Origin: Marthasterias glacialis
Taxonomy: Eukaryota > Echinodermata > Asteroidea > Forcipulatida > Asteriidae
NCBI GenBank assembly: GCA_911728455.2
Contig: OU452233.1
Span: forward strand, 12,024,167 to 12,088,166
Length of the DNA: 64,000 nt
Direction: 5' to 3'
Below, piece by piece: positions 24,601 to 35,775 of this stretch. Every line of letters starts with the position of its first letter. Within the stretch, counting starts at the first letter, position 1. A program made the translations under genes and the position numbers. The notes below the pieces were generated by a model that had not been told where the DNA came from, ran no database searches, and saw only the letters and a list, made by a program, of their open reading frames with translations.

Positions 24601-24822
24601 CCCGCATGGGTAATGGGATAAGGATTTTTAATCCTGAAGCAAACCACAAATGATTAACATGATATGGTATGAGCAAAACTTACACATGCCTAATACCACG
24701 TGAAGATTTGAATTCTTTCCAATGTGTATTACTTTGCAAGTATGTCTATTGTTTGAATAGAAATAAGAGAACTTGATGAGGAGCCCACGTATGACTCAGA
24801 TGAGGAATTTGAACTGGTATAA
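9535..24822 (+). CDS. ATG4B: ATG4 cysteine protease (autophagin), 3' six exons
   Basis: Exons are 9535-9687, 14481-14768, 14977-15119, 21954-22010, 23802-23907 and 24761-24822, all GT-AG with matching phases (1,1,0,0,1). ATG4 cleaves the C-terminus of Atg8/LC3/GABARAP precursors and later removes the lipid from lipidated Atg8, acting in the cytosol and at autophagosome membranes. Recognisable blocks: MGVGEGKSIG and FGPNTVAQVLRKLA; IPLRLGLNEIN; SLGVIGGKPNHAHYFIG; YLDPHTTQP, which carries the catalytic Asp and His; and a C-terminal EEFELV tail resembling the LIR-type tail of ATG4B. The catalytic Cys exon and the N-terminus are left of the window. By best resemblance it is the ATG4A/B type rather than C/D; the B assignment is also supported by the neighbour DTYMK. 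Confidence 0.95.
10180..12160 (+). pseudogene. Decayed THAP/DDE_Tnp_4 transposon (ISL2EU/Harbinger-like)
   Basis: The left end ATAGATCGATTGCGCGACC matches the TIRs of MITEs at 21100 and 36828. An acceptor at 10823 precedes ATG (10825) and a THAP-like zinc finger start, MPHHCIVYGCQN...LSFHSIP. This continues in another frame to VCSSCFRRNDF and AVPSKF (about 10970-11085). An acidic linker follows, then an HTH_Tnp_4-like segment (LAERFNTDKGTISRILITW, about 11600-11740). The DDE domain is at 11796-12120 (VIDATELIVLVPSSLKKQSE, FSHYKRHTTLKCLIG, MADKGF). Several frameshifts and stops break it, and no right terminus is found. The DDE region identifies the superfamily; the exact class is inference. 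Confidence 0.8.
12727..13247. mobile_element. Small element with inverted ends and an internal duplication
   Basis: The left end GTTATACCATGGTATTAGAT and the reverse complement of the right end, GTTACCATATGGTATTAGAT, form terminal inverted repeats. Inside, two roughly 88-bp degenerate copies (about 12829-12917 and 12938-13021, each starting GTCCATTACCTA) lie within a 109-codon ORF (12736-13065). That ORF shows VHYLDRPQ and VHYLNRSQ repeats but is probably not a gene. Confidence 0.55.
13688..14041 (+). mobile_element. tRNA-derived SINE (Ser/Leu-type head)
   Basis: The A-box-like TGGCCGAGCGG, a long variable-arm region and the B box GGTTCGAGGCC give a pol III head. The body includes CCTTGAACGAGATGCTTTAC and GGGTATAAATGGGTACC. 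The tail is AAGCGTATTGAGACG...GAAATGCGCTATGTAA, followed by (ATT)n. A diverged relative lies on the - strand at 27925-28250. Confidence 0.85.
14481..14768 (+). CDS. ATG4B: ATG4 exon (IPLRLGLNEIN...GGKPNHAHYFIG)
   Basis: The acceptor gattatacag and donor TTG|gtgagt give an exon of 288 nt, phase 1 to 1. It starts R-K-V-C-M after a split Arg codon. It has a variable linker, then the conserved protease core with the SLGVIGGKPN loop. Confidence 0.95.
14977..15119 (+). CDS. ATG4B: ATG4 exon with catalytic Asp/His (YLDPHTTQP)
   Basis: Acceptor ttacacag, donor GCATTG|gtacat. The exon encodes GDELVYLDPHTTQP, in which D and H of DPH are the conserved catalytic residues of the family, and ends LDPSIAL. 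Confidence 0.95.
15453..16638 (+). repeat. Hairpin-headed TGACGTCA repeat, copy 2 left part
   Basis: It begins with two tandem hairpins (15453-15480 and 15503-15530, GGGCAATAGCCC and GGGCAATGGCCC cores), then T-rich DNA. It then has TGACGTCATGACGGCGTCATCA near 15684 and CTTTCCGGTTGAAACCAGAAG near 15865. From about 16217 to 16638 it is collinear with 7000-7388, including the AGTTGGCATTGCGCCAACT hairpin at 16383. Confidence 0.75.
16639..18555. mobile_element. TA-flanked DNA transposon, pogo/Tc1-mariner-like, degenerate
   Basis: The ends are CCGTAATTTTGGGCCTATAA and, from the right, CTGTAATTTTCGGCCTATAA. Each is flanked by TA, and CCCATAAGCCGCA motifs recur at subterminal positions. It interrupts the repeat that is uninterrupted at 7388/7389, where the paralogous empty site has a single TA. 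The only coding-like trace is an acidic C-terminal peptide, YSDSEDSYFEGF, followed by a stop (about 17180-17262, +). Such tails occur in pogo-like transposases, so the class is inference. Confidence 0.7.
18556..19810 (+). repeat. TGACGTCA-rich repeat, copy 2 right part
   Basis: Collinear with 7389-8770. It lacks about 130 bp present in copy 1 (near 7985-8105), with the junction at ACAATGGACTTTATTG. A simple-sequence tract of ATT/GTT/GCT triplets follows at 19830-19922. Confidence 0.8.
19970..20960 (-). pseudogene. LINE 3' fragment (CCHC + restriction-like endonuclease type C-terminus)
   Basis: On the - strand the broken frames read, in order, LHPRQMSTGS-like, HGRFLR, QDQSLRTNVMRARI, the zinc motif CRMCNKVEETVFHIVSEC, EYKGRHDKLAKVIHWDL, VKILWDFNTQTDHVIEH, VVVLDK, then IDITVPGDIRVASKEMEKI and VVGALG. 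This order matches the C-terminal part of non-LTR elements of the R2/NeSL/Hero kind, where PDxxxxDK...D is the endonuclease-like core. Multiple stops and frameshifts make it dead. A 3' hairpin (GGCTAC-GGGAT-GTAGCC) is at 19986-20002. Confidence 0.75.
21100..21882. mobile_element. 783-bp MITE derived from the THAP/DDE family of 10180
   Basis: The TIRs ATAGACCGATTGCG and ATAGACCGATTGCGCGACC (right end reversed) are flanked by TA on both sides. The left roughly 500 bp aligns with 10180-10690 (GTTGGAAAAGTGAG, CTAGCCTTGCG, GGATGATT). A vestigial ATGCCGTCGTGC lies where the THAP start would be, so it is an internal deletion derivative. Confidence 0.8.
21954..22010 (+). CDS. ATG4B: ATG4 exon (GYYCQDEADFQAWC)
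   Basis: Acceptor gttttgtag, donor CAACAG|gtaatt. The exon is 57 nt in phase 0. It matches the GFFCKTEDDFNDWC-type segment of vertebrate ATG4B. Confidence 0.93.
22011..23801 (+). other. ATG4 intron, mostly featureless
   Basis: The only structure seen is a cluster of AGTACTTGAGTACAAGTAC-like words at 22598-22738. The remainder is AT-rich with no recognised element. Confidence 0.6.
23802..23907 (+). CDS. ATG4B: ATG4 exon (MSPMFELTEERPSHWPP)
   Basis: Acceptor aactacag, donor TTTCG|gtatgt, phase 0 to 1. It corresponds to the PMFELVEQQPSH-type segment near the C-terminus. Confidence 0.92.
24761..24822 (+). CDS. ATG4B: ATG4 last exon with C-terminal FELV tail and stop
   Basis: The acceptor tttgaatag completes a split Gly/Glu junction. 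It encodes an acidic tail, YDSDEEFELV, then TAA (24820-24822). FELV preceded by acidic residues fits an LC3-interacting (LIR) motif, as in the FEIL tail of human ATG4B. Confidence 0.92.
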
Positions 24823-26735
24823 CAGCCATTGAAGTCACACCATGTACATGTACAGTTATGCCCAATACATGCTATTGGAAGCAAAACTTTTACTGTTTGA
24901 GTTACAAGCTTCGGAAGCCACATCATAACCTCACTCAGCATGGAATGGAAAAAGACTTGGAAAAGAGTTTTACCCTGCTCACCTGATAAAGAGTTTGAAC
25001 TCTTACCTGGAAACCACTCTGTTAAGTATTACCCCACTTATATGAAGGGTTTAAATTCTTAAGAAGAACAAGCCGTGGAAAGCTACGCTGAAGAGAACAG
25101 TAATTTCTAGTTCCAATCGCTGGTTTTGATTCCTACATGTATGTTAGCATTAATTTTAGCTGATAAACAACACATATTTATGTCCAAATTTTCACTGCTA
25201 GTATCTTTGAGAGTGCATCAAAATATGAACTCTAAATACTTTGTCTGGGAGAACTACAAAAAACATTCACATTATTTTTCCCAGTTTTGAGACAATGAAT
25301 CAATACAAATCAAAATGTGTTGCTGAAAACGGCAATATTTATTCACAACAAAAAATGCATAAATCAATGTGGAAAAAATGTGCCACTCATTTTTTGATGG
25401 TTGAAATCTATGTATTTATCCAACATTCTCAAAAATGAAAAACTAATATATGTTAAAATCCATGGTTGTGGGAGTTTTTATTTTCAAAAACATCCTTTGT
25501 TGTGTGGACAAGATGTTTTCCATTTTTCTGCAAAGTGTATACATGTAGCAACAACTATTATATATTGTTTTGCCCACAATTGCCCAAAAGTAGTTTTGTT
25601 CAAGTTGCTAGAGGAATAATAGTTTATCCTTACACATAGGAAGTTTCATGTTTATCTTGATCAATAGAGATACAAATTTTCAGTTTTCAGTTATCCAGAA
25701 TTAGGAAAAACTTAGGAACTAGGAAAACAACTATATTGCCTCTCTCACATGATGATTTGGAACGACTAAAGGATTAAACCAAGGAAGCCACACTGTAGAT
25801 TGTACCTCACCATTACCTTCAAGCAGAATCATGTGAGATTGTGTCACAACAAGGGTCTGTTTTCCCTGTGTGGACATCACAGTGTGTAGTTTCGATGAGG
25901 AAGATTATGCAAAATTATACAATTTAATTAAATTAACTATTTATACATCTTCTGGGTTGATTTTACCTCAGATATAAAGTTAATTACTACGATGCTACCA
26001 CTGTAAATAATCATCCTCAACGAGGTCGGGGTGTTCACTAGAATAATTTTCCGGAAGTTTGTTGTCCTGAAGTAGCTGCACTTAGCTGTACTGTTGTCCT
26101 CTGACTGGGGCACACACCTTCCCCCAAAATAGCCCCCATAATACTAAATGGCCTTACTGGGTGTTACTGAGTCAGGCTGTGTGTCCATACAGGGTGATGT
26201 CCACACAGGATGAATGTAGGAAGGGTTGTGTATGATGCCTGGTGTCACACAGGCTCTGGACATCCCTTAAAGGAAGGGTCTCTTTAGTCAAGCTGGCCCT
26301 TACCGGGAACCCTTTTGTTGTAAATAAACAACAGTATTTTCTGAACATACATGGATACAAGTACTCCTTTGACTAACTGTCAATCAGAATTACATAAGAG
26401 TGGATGGTACCCTTTATAAACTAGCCCCAGTCCAAGCCAGAGTTTTTATATGCAAAGTCACACAAAAGTAAATCAAACCTAAAATTTCCCTTCCAAAATG
26501 GTAAAACATTGAATGATGATGCATAGGTTTTAACCAAGTGAATATAATAGATTAAATAAAATGCAACTTAGAGTTGTCCAACTGGCATTTTTCCTAGGAT
26601 GTTGAGGTACACCTATAGCTGAGCATTCCATACCCAGGAATGTGTATATTGCCTCACCAAAATCTGAGGTGTCTGCCTCTACAGTTTATGCCTATACTAC
26701 ACACAAACTGAATCGCCCAAGCATAAAGATCATAA
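24823..26735 (+). other. ATG4 3' UTR and intergenic DNA
   Basis: No gene or repeat is recognised. ATTAAA near 25769 is only a weak polyadenylation candidate. Confidence 0.5.
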
Positions 26736-27384
26736 GGGTCATTCCATGCCAACTCACCTGATGGGTTGGCAGTGACCGACTCAGATTTTGCTAAAACTTT
26801 TTTTAAACAATCCTCTATGGGTGCAATGAACAAACACAAAATTTTAGATTCCTACTCCTTGCCGTTTCTGAGATATGGACCCCTAAAAGTTTAAGCCCCG
26901 CCCCTTCTATTTGAATTTGGTGTTTTTTGGCATTTTTGGAGGCCTATATCTCCAAATTGAGATAAGATATGTTGCTACCAATTGGTACACAGGTTGACTG
27001 GTATCCAAACAACTAGAATCTGCTGTCAATAGTACAAAAAGTTTGTCTATCAAGGTATAGGTCTTTAAAAACCTACATTTTAGCCTACAGAACAACTTTT
27101 TGTCATTTTTGAGACCCCCTGGTGCCCGCGTGAATTGTCCGATTGCTTTGATATTACATTTGGTTATCAACTAGGTGCATAGGTCTGACCTGAAAAAAGG
27201 ATAGACCAATCACACCTTTGCTGGGTGTTTGGCAGGGGTCTGAAAATGGGTCTGCTTGGAAAAATTTCAAAAAACGCCTTTTTCAAGTGGTTATTTCATA
27301 ATGTGGGACATTACTGACAAATTTCAAATTTTTTTCCACTGCCAATCTTTTCAGAATTTTAGGTGATTTGGCACGGAATGACCC
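26736..27384. mobile_element. 649-bp MITE with GGGTCATTCC termini
   Basis: The left end GGGTCATTCCATGCCAA and the reversed right end GGGTCATTCCGTGCCAA form 17-bp TIRs with one mismatch. ATAA flanks both sides (26732-26735 and 27385-27388) as a 4-bp duplication. A related end is at 40410. Kolobok-like affiliation is a guess. Confidence 0.8.
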
Positions 27385-27924
27385 ATAAGGAAGTAAATTA
27401 ACATCTGATTTGCAAATATTTACATACTAAACGATTCTTGTCCAGGGAGAAATGAAGTTTGATGTATGTAGACAACATTTTTTGGGTACTACACAGTACA
27501 AAAGGAATCTGAGGCTTGATCGGGAGCTTTCTGTTCTGCTACAGCCACGACTCCTGCTGGAAAGTCCACGCGAGTTAGTAAGCGCAGCAAATCAAAACTG
27601 CATGCCTTCAGTGCAAATGTTCAGTTTCTGCTGCCAATAACAGTTCAGTAGCAGCTCAGCAAAGCAACTGAAACTAAAATCAGACTTGAGCAGCCTGCAG
27701 CACACTATGGCAAGTCTGGGCAACGCATTTGCTGATCAATCAGTGCGAAGCTCAGCCTAAAAAAGTTCAATCCTGAGATATGGGCCTTTTTTTAACTCAC
27801 CACCAGAGAAAGGGACATCAAATTACAGAAGATCTAAAGCTATTTTGTTAATGCATCTATCATTGTAGCAAAGGTCGCAGACCAATTGTTGCAAACTCAT
27901 TTTTAAAAAATTTTTTTTTATGGA

Positions 27925-28250
27925 AGTCGCCAGACACACAAGGCCAGTAAGCCAATCGAGGTGTGGGCTACAAATCAACTGTTTTATCCAGGGGCCGTTG
28001 CTACCTACTCCTGGGGCTGAAACAGGGTAACCCCCTTTACAGTCCGTAAGGATGTAGGCTTAGGTATTATCTATCAGAAGCCTGGCTGGTAGAGCAGAAG
28101 ACTCTACCTCCCCAACTTTTACGGAGCAATTATGGTTAAGTGTCTTGCTCAAGGACACAAGTGTCATGACCGGGACTCGGAACCCACACTCCGATGACTC
28201 AGCCACCGGAGCTTGAGTCTGACGCACTAACCACTCGGCCACGACACGCC
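27925..28250 (-). mobile_element. tRNA-derived SINE, diverged
   Basis: On the - strand it begins GTGTCGTGGCCGAGTGGTTAG (A box). GGGTTCCGAGTCC (B-box-like) follows, then CCTTGAGCAAGACACTTAACC, parallel to the copy at 13688. Its 3' part runs into an A/T tract near 27900. Confidence 0.75.
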
Positions 28251-28252
28251 AA

Positions 28253-29819
28253 TAATTAAAAAAGCTATGTATTGATAAATGTTGTAGCTATTATGGGTCA
28301 TGGTAACTCCCAGTTCAACCTTGTGAAGATAAGATTGCAAAAGACCTGAAAAAGAAGTGTGCACCGCTATGCTCTTTGTAAGTGTCTTGCACTTTGCTTT
28401 TTTGTGATGATCGAGTCCAGTCTTGTACATCCATCCAGGAAACCAACAAGTTTAGTTCAAAGGTGTATGGGTTGGAAGCATTCAATCGCAGAAGTAATTC
28501 ATGCCCCTTGATCAACTTCCTCTACAACAATCAGCAACAGAGGGTGCCTTATTTAGGTAGATGGCAAATTCAGCAAAAAACACTTTAGCCAGCAATATGG
28601 GGGCATTGTTCTATACTATCAATGCTAATAAAAACAGGCAGCTCAAGAGTCAACCAATCAAGCTAGTTTGTGCACGAAAATGTCCATTGGAGGAAGATTG
28701 CAACACTTTATGTCAAATTGGAGCAAACTTACTTCTGGTGCATAGGTGCTGGATGAAGTGTCTAACTCTTATTTATCAAATTTAAACAATTCACAATTAG
28801 CAACTTGTTTCCAAACCACACGAGTAGATTCCACTCTGCAGAGTTGCATCATTTGACTAGAAAATCTGGTGTTTGGATCATAACATATGGCTAATTGCTT
28901 GTCACATTCCGGGCATAAAAGCAATGCCAGGGTAGACACTTGGTCTCATTTGCTAAAATTACAACCTTAAATGGCACTATGACTTTTAGTTTTAAGATGA
29001 TTTATTCGCTTCAAGAACAAACTGTCAACTCAGACCTCTGATCCAGAGGCACATGTGATGCCTTTTCACTAAAATGGTCAAGTTATGAAGTTTATTGCAG
29101 TCCACCTTTGTCTCTCACCGACAGTTTTACCAAAAATAGAGGAAGATTTGGGGAAAGAGTCCCTTACAACCGATTCCCCCAATTAATACAGTTGCCAATC
29201 GCACCTCCTGTAAATCATTCTTTAAAAAAACAAGAAAACTTTACTTCATGCACCCAAGTAACTACACCCATTGAAATACGTGCTGGACTGCTATCTGGAA
29301 ATTCCTCACTGCAGAGGTCGTTTGCACAAGACAACAAGATATTGATTTTCAAACTTATCTAGTTGAGGGAAAGTGCCCAGTATAGCCCTGTCAATACGGC
29401 CAGAACTGCTCTATCATCACTGCTATGGGTAGACATTGACACTGAACTTCAGGAATACATGTAAATCACCCCTTAGGGGTAAAGTTCATGGATGGAGTCT
29501 ACAACTTGAGACCACCTTGTTACTTCACAATGTAGGATGTCAGTTTACTGCTCAAACACATTAGTAGATTAGAACCATTGCAAACAATAACTACAAATTC
29601 AGTTTTGTTCGGTGGAACGTAAAGTGAAGATGTAATTATCATGTATAAAGTGGTTACCAAGTTCAGGTTCTGCCATAGAACATGTACAATGGTGCAAAGA
29701 CTGTAAATTTGGTTACACCTTTTATGTTGATTATACGTAGTCAAAGTATATGATTGTTTTGAAATATCAAGTTTCGAATTCTCATAATTATGCAATAGCA
29801 TATAATAAAACCTTAAAAA
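28253..29819. other. Intergenic, nothing recognised
   Basis: AT-rich unique-looking sequence. The short ORFs lack domain-like composition. Confidence 0.5.
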
Positions 29820-30740
29820 CTATACCTTTAAGCAGACGTGATGTGACATTTGATGATGTCACTGTGAAGTGACGTGACCTAATTATTAGATGCAACACAT
29901 CCCAGCTTTAATACATGCAAAGTTTCATCGTGATCACCCATGTTGATCTGTAGATATAGATATTGTAAAACTCTACCTTTGTGGTGATATAACCTGACAA
30001 TCGATGATGCCATGACAACGTCACTGCACAGTTAATGAATTTATGACCTTCCAAGCCTGGTGCAACAAGAATTTTGATTGTAGCTTATGTTCTCAAGACA
30101 TGAAATAAATGGTTGAAATTTCAAAAAAAAAAAAAAATTAAAAATTATGTGATGACGTCATCATGAGATCATTTCAAACATGTGGTTCAGTAGATACACG
30201 ACATCAAAATGTGCACCTTTAATGTGATACCACATGACCCACAATGACGTCATCAATCTACAACTTCACACATATGTCGTATACCAATTTTGAAATGATT
30301 ACCGTACACTTCGCCACAGACATCAAGTAAAAGTGTATTTTTAAAACTGCCGCTTAAGGGCACTCTTGGTTTTGATTATGCGTCATAGGTTCTTTTTTTC
30401 TTTATACTGGACCCTTGTTGGGCACTAACATCGTTGAAAGCAACTCCAAAAAAACCTAACAATTTTAAATTACAAGTCACTGCAGGTTTCGACCGTAAGT
30501 AGAGGTCACATGATTTCACGTGTACAATGAAAACAATGTTTAATTCCGCAAAAAAAACCTATGGTCTCTTGTGTTTAATTTGATATGGATTTTTGAAATA
30601 TTTCAAGTATTCATGTTTTTTTCTAATGTAATGACGTCATTGATCATCATCCCGAAAAAGTTGCGGTTCCATCTACTTGTTCAGATCTACAACTTCACAC
30701 ATATATGGTAAGTTTCGAGGTTGTGCAAGCTTCACTTTTT
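29820..30740 (-). repeat. TGACGTCA-rich repeat, copy 3, inverted
   Basis: Read on the - strand it recapitulates landmarks of 7400-8460: GGCTTGGAAGGTCAT, GATGACGTCATCA near 30151, TGACGTCATTGTGGGTCATGTGG near 30240, and a CCG-CTT-like pair near 30350. Confidence 0.7.
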
Positions 30741-31126
30741 AAGAAATCTTGCAGAGAAGGTTCACTGAGAAGAGGATGAAGAAGAAAAACGAATCAATAC
30801 AATAAAACAAGGTTTTTGGCTTGAAGCTGAATAAAAAAAAACAAAAACAAAAACACAGGAAACAATAACAATAGGTGTGCGGCTGTTGGCCAAATACCTA
30901 AAAACAAAACCCAGAACAATAACACAGTTGCATGAACACCTAATAACAACTAATTCTAAAACAATCACAATTAACTTCAACACTCGTGTGCCTCTGTCAA
31001 TTAAATACATTAAGAATATCACAAATGAGAACAAAACAGCCAAGTTAAAAACAAAAACATGGGGTATGTTCCACTTTGGCAAACACTTGCATGTTATAAG
31101 GAGGCAAGTTCAGCAACTACTTTCAT

Positions 31127-31396
31127 ATGTATAAAGTCCTGTCTATCCTAGAGGCAAGCAGTGATAATTTGTTTTTCGAGGCACACAACTTTCTAACGGC
31201 ATCAACAAAACAACTGCCAATATTAAGGGAGTTTCCATATATTCCTGAGACAGCTTGGTGGACAAATGCATCTACAATTGCTTTATTTTATGACAGAAGT
31301 CAGAAACAAAATGTATTACAGATAACATGTCAGGTCGGTCCTCAACGGGAAATAGAATTCAAGTTACAAACTAAGGACGGCAAGAGAGCTTCATGA
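31127..31396 (+). other. Unassigned 89-codon ORF
   Basis: Balanced amino-acid composition (ETAWWTNASTIALFYDRS, then VGPQREIEFKLQTK) slightly better than its surroundings. No family is recognised. It may be a transposon-derived remnant or chance. Confidence 0.2.
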
Positions 31397-32744
31397 GTAT
31401 GTTTTGTTGTAACTTATTTCATTTTCATTTATTGCAAGTCATTCCGTTTTCACTCACTACAGTTTTCAGCTTTGAAATGTCACATGATTCTGGATGGAGG
31501 TAATGATGAGAAGAATCTACCAATTAAATGAGGGAAATGAAATTTAATTAGGATTTTATTGAACCTTTACTGAAACGAGGAGTCCTGTGACTACCCTCCG
31601 TTGGTTTAATGCCTGCCTTCAACCATCCTGTGTTGGTGAAGCCAGTATAATGTTGATAATATTACTTTGACTGTTGAGTGGGAATAGTGCCCCTTTTACA
31701 TGCATGCTACTTACATTGTTTTTTTGAAGTGTCAATCTTGTACATGTACATCAGACAAAACAATCTCAAAGACTCCTTACTGTTGTAAAGGTTTCATAGA
31801 ATCCTGGTTAGACTTCATTTCTCACATCTAAATGGTAGATTGTTACTTCACTCACGCGATGAGGATTTTGAACTTTTTAAGGAATATGTCAAGGAAGCCA
31901 TAAATATTCACCCTTGTGCATCCAGGTCTGATCTCCATCACACTTTAAAATTGTACTTGCACAGGAATGCAAAACTGAATTATATAAATACTTTTTAAAT
32001 TGTGTCTGTATTATTGTTGGTGGTTCTAAATTGTTCATGGTTATCAATTTTGAATCAAATAAAGTTTGTTTTAAATGTGTTATTAATACACAATAGTTGT
32101 AAGCTATGATGTTAGCCCTGCAACATAGAAGACGACTTGGTATTCAAAATTGAGTGCTAAACAATCTGTATCTGCAAAGGTCCATATTTGTGATTAAGCC
32201 CACAATGGGCTACGAATAATCATTGGATGTTAGTCCAGTGAAGAGGGCATGGTTTACGGTGCCATGATCTTGGACAACAGGAAAGTGCACTGTACCATAT
32301 TTCTTTTGCAGCTTGATTATGTGTAAAATAGATCTAAAAGGTTGAGCAAAAAAATGATAAGTATATTAAGAGTTTTAAAGGGTTATGGTTTTATCAAGAT
32401 TTGTTTGATTACATATTCTACTTTACAATTTATACATTAAAACCCTTATACCATAATGTATTTGACTTGGGAACCCTTCGGAGTCCTCCACTGTATCAAA
32501 ACTCAACACCAGAGCATTTAGACTTGGATTGGTATGCCTGGCCCACAGTCTTAAATCCTCAAGAATAAGACAACTAAATAATAGGGTTTGAGAAAAGGAA
32601 AAAATTACCATGTTATCATTCCTACAAGTGCCTTGATTAAACCAGCTTCAAGAAACAACTGTTAAAAGCATTAACTAAAAGGCACAAGAGTATCTCATCA
32701 CAATTTGGGCAAAAAGCTCTGTAGTATGTTAATTGTATTACAAT

Positions 32745-32885
32745 CCTTATGGTATGTGATGACGCTTTGGAGCCAGAAGTGTAGAGTGTAACAAATGTTC
32801 ATGTACACTGTATATGTATTAACATATGTGTACCATTTGTTTACATTCCATTTCCAGCTCCAAAACGTCATTACTTACCAACAGG
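32745..32885. mobile_element. 141-bp palindromic MITE
   Basis: The two halves pair over about 60 bp (CCTTATGGTATGTGATGACG against CCTGTTGGTAAGTAATGACG from the right). They share GGAGC and ACAAATG and meet at GTACAC/TGTGTAC. A third copy of one arm is at 13388-13440. Confidence 0.7.
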
Positions 32886-33296
32886 ATACTTTCTGATTAA
32901 GACTGTAAATGTGGGTAATAAAACAGTTCCTCATAAAATAATTTATTCTTATCAATTGCAGGTGTTTGTCCATATTGCAATTATCTATTTGTTTTACCAA
33001 TGTGTCACTTATTCTTGGTTAAATGCAATTACAATTATGGTAAAAACTGCTTTTATAATTTTAGTGCAATGTATGATTGAACAAAATATTTGGAGGCATG
33101 GAATGGGGATAGACCCCTTCCTGCTCTTAACAACTTTATTTTCTTTTCCACTATTTGTTTCCTTTTGTAAACTTTAAAATTGCACTATCACAAAATAATA
33201 CCCTATCTTGCTACAAACCTTAATTCCAATTTCCCACTTGCATCATACCCATAATCACTGCGAGCTTTGTTACTTTTGTTTATTTTTTGTTAGATA

Positions 33297-34235
33297 TAGA
33301 TTGCGTTGCTAACATGTGTTAGCAACATTAACATTAAATACTTCAAAAATTTAAATATTTGCATTGCAAATGAAATCATTAAACTGAATGCGATTCATGT
33401 GCAAATGTTGGTCCCTGGATTATCCAGCAAAGGAACATTTTTTATTATGGGAATAAAAGAAAATCAACTTGGTCTTAATCGGCAGTTTAAGACCGACAGG
33501 GTTGTGGCCAAGTGATGAAGGACCGAGCTGAAGGCAAGGCCCTTTATCACATATTCATAAATACCCCAGACAGTTTAGACAATCCTATCGGCTAAGAAGT
33601 GGTCACATGACCATTTCTAAGTGACTTTAAACGGCTGATAAAGACACAGCTGGGGCTGTTTAAAACCAGTATTGTGATTGACCCCTGAACATGAATAACA
33701 AAACTTGAGATTTTGTTATCCTTTAACTTATTATTATGCATAACTTAATTTTTTTTCAAAATAATGAATAAACATTTCTTAAAGATGGTTACTTTCACAA
33801 ACATACAACAAATGTATGAGGTAAAATCATATTTTAAAGAGAAAATGTTAATAAGGAAATAAAATGGAGCTTTAATAAAAACACTTAAAAAACAATGTTT
33901 TGGACGAGGCTGAAGAACTGTCAAAAGTGTTAAGAAAATATCGTCTGCTCACATTTGCTGGTTTGTTTGTGCACGATAAAAGTTTTAGGAAGTTTTTAGA
34001 CACTTATTTATTGGCAGGGCCCCTGAACATGAATTGCAAACTGACAAATGAACGAAACCATCCAAAACCTTTTTTAAAACCAATTTTCCATATTTTTCAA
34101 TACTTGTTAACAAAAGGGCATTTATGAATGGGAATAAAAGAGTGGTGACTCATTCTTAAACGGCCGTTTAAGAATGAGTGGTGACTCATTCTTAAACGGC
34201 CGTTTAAGAACTAGCCGCCACTCATTTATGCCCTT
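33297..34235. repeat. Hairpin/palindrome cluster
   Basis: It contains GTTGCTAACATGTGTTAGCAAC (33302-33323), the hairpin GGTCTTAA...TTTAAGACC near 33471-33494, and two tandem 26-bp perfect palindromes, CATTCTTAAACGG/CCGTTTAAGAATG, near 34150-34210. GGGAATAAAAGA precedes both of the last two structures, so they are diverged copies of one design. Confidence 0.7.
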
Positions 34236-35775
34236 AATCAGGACCCTACAAACATATCAATAATAATCAGTAAATCTGTCAAACTTGTCTGGTTTGTAAA
34301 TTTGTATTTCCTGTCCTCAAGGTCCATGGGGTCACATTGCATGGGGTGCTCAACCACTGTGAGTAGGCACTTTTACATTGGCTATGAGCATTGAACACAC
34401 ATTGGCCAACCAGTCTTACACAGCTTCAGCTGCGTCTTTAACAGTGATTTAAGACTTGGTAATATTGATCATGTCAACGATTATAAACCAATAGAATTGC
34501 TTGAACTGCCTCGGGTATTTATGATTTATCTTTATTTTTAAAGGTATTAAATATGGCTGGTAATTAAAACAAAAATATATCTTGCTGATTTTTTATAAAC
34601 AGTATACACCATCACCAACAGTTCTTTGAAATATTTCCATTTGAAATTGTATATTTCTTTAAGACTAAAGGATAGGAATGAATGAACTAATCCAACAACC
34701 AATGATGAATTAATAAATATTTTTTTCACTTGGTGTTCTGCATCCTGTTTTTTTTTAACCAGCTGCCACCAGGATTCGTTTATTTTATGTAAAAATGGGG
34801 ACTTAACGCTTGAGCGGTCACAAAACTTGAACACATGCACTTTTTTAGATTTATGTCACAAAAATTTGACAATGAGAGGGTTAAGACACATTGGTGTCAC
34901 AATTCATTAAAGCTTGGATTACTTTTTTGAAAAAAAGCTACATAAGTTAAGTTTGTTGCAGTGGCATAACTAAAGTGTGTGTGTGTGTGGGGTGGGGTGG
35001 CACATATTAAGAGCTACAAAACCTGTGCATGACTCGTTTACATTTATTTCAAATCATATCAGACATATTTTATTAACACTGAATTTAATTGTCACTGGTT
35101 CTTTTTTTGATTTGGAGATGAACTACTCTTCTATGCTTCCATACACAGTTTAAATTACATCCACCCAAACTAATATACTTGTAAGTATTGTGTGGCCCAG
35201 AGTGCAATGGGAAGAGTTTCTATCGCAAGGTAACATTTGGACTGTTCCATTTCACAAGGCGAAATGTAGTAGTCAAAATTTTACCAAGCGATAATATTCC
35301 TCCCATTTCACGAATTAAAGCCACTCAATATTTGTTTTATTTTTTCACAATAAACAAAAAATTCAAAATAGACACTGTTCCTCGTTCACCTCACACTCTG
35401 AAAATTCTAAAACCCCTTCTATCTGAAGAATGTGGAGGATGACTCCGTGTAGACACCAATCTTGTGACACAGACATGCTATATTTTTATGCACTCCATGG
35501 CGCATGATAACGGATGTATCTTAAAGCAAACTTGATGCGCAGCTTAGAACAGTGCAGTACGCAATATTACCAGGTGCTCCTTTGTTTTAGCAGCAGTGCT
35601 CTGGTGCTCAAAAACATTGGAAACAAGGCTGATCCTAACTGTTGAATGGGAAATACTATTCCCCATGAGCGAATAGAACTTTTTGATCACCGATGCAGAT
35701 GGTAGTAATAGTGAATGTCATGTGATGTTCCACCAATCTGTATGTCAGTTATATAAATCAGAATATATGCATGTG
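34236..35775. other. Intergenic and DTYMK 3' UTR
   Basis: No element is recognised. AATAAA on the - strand at 35336-35341 is a plausible DTYMK polyadenylation signal, about 435 nt past the stop. Confidence 0.45.
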
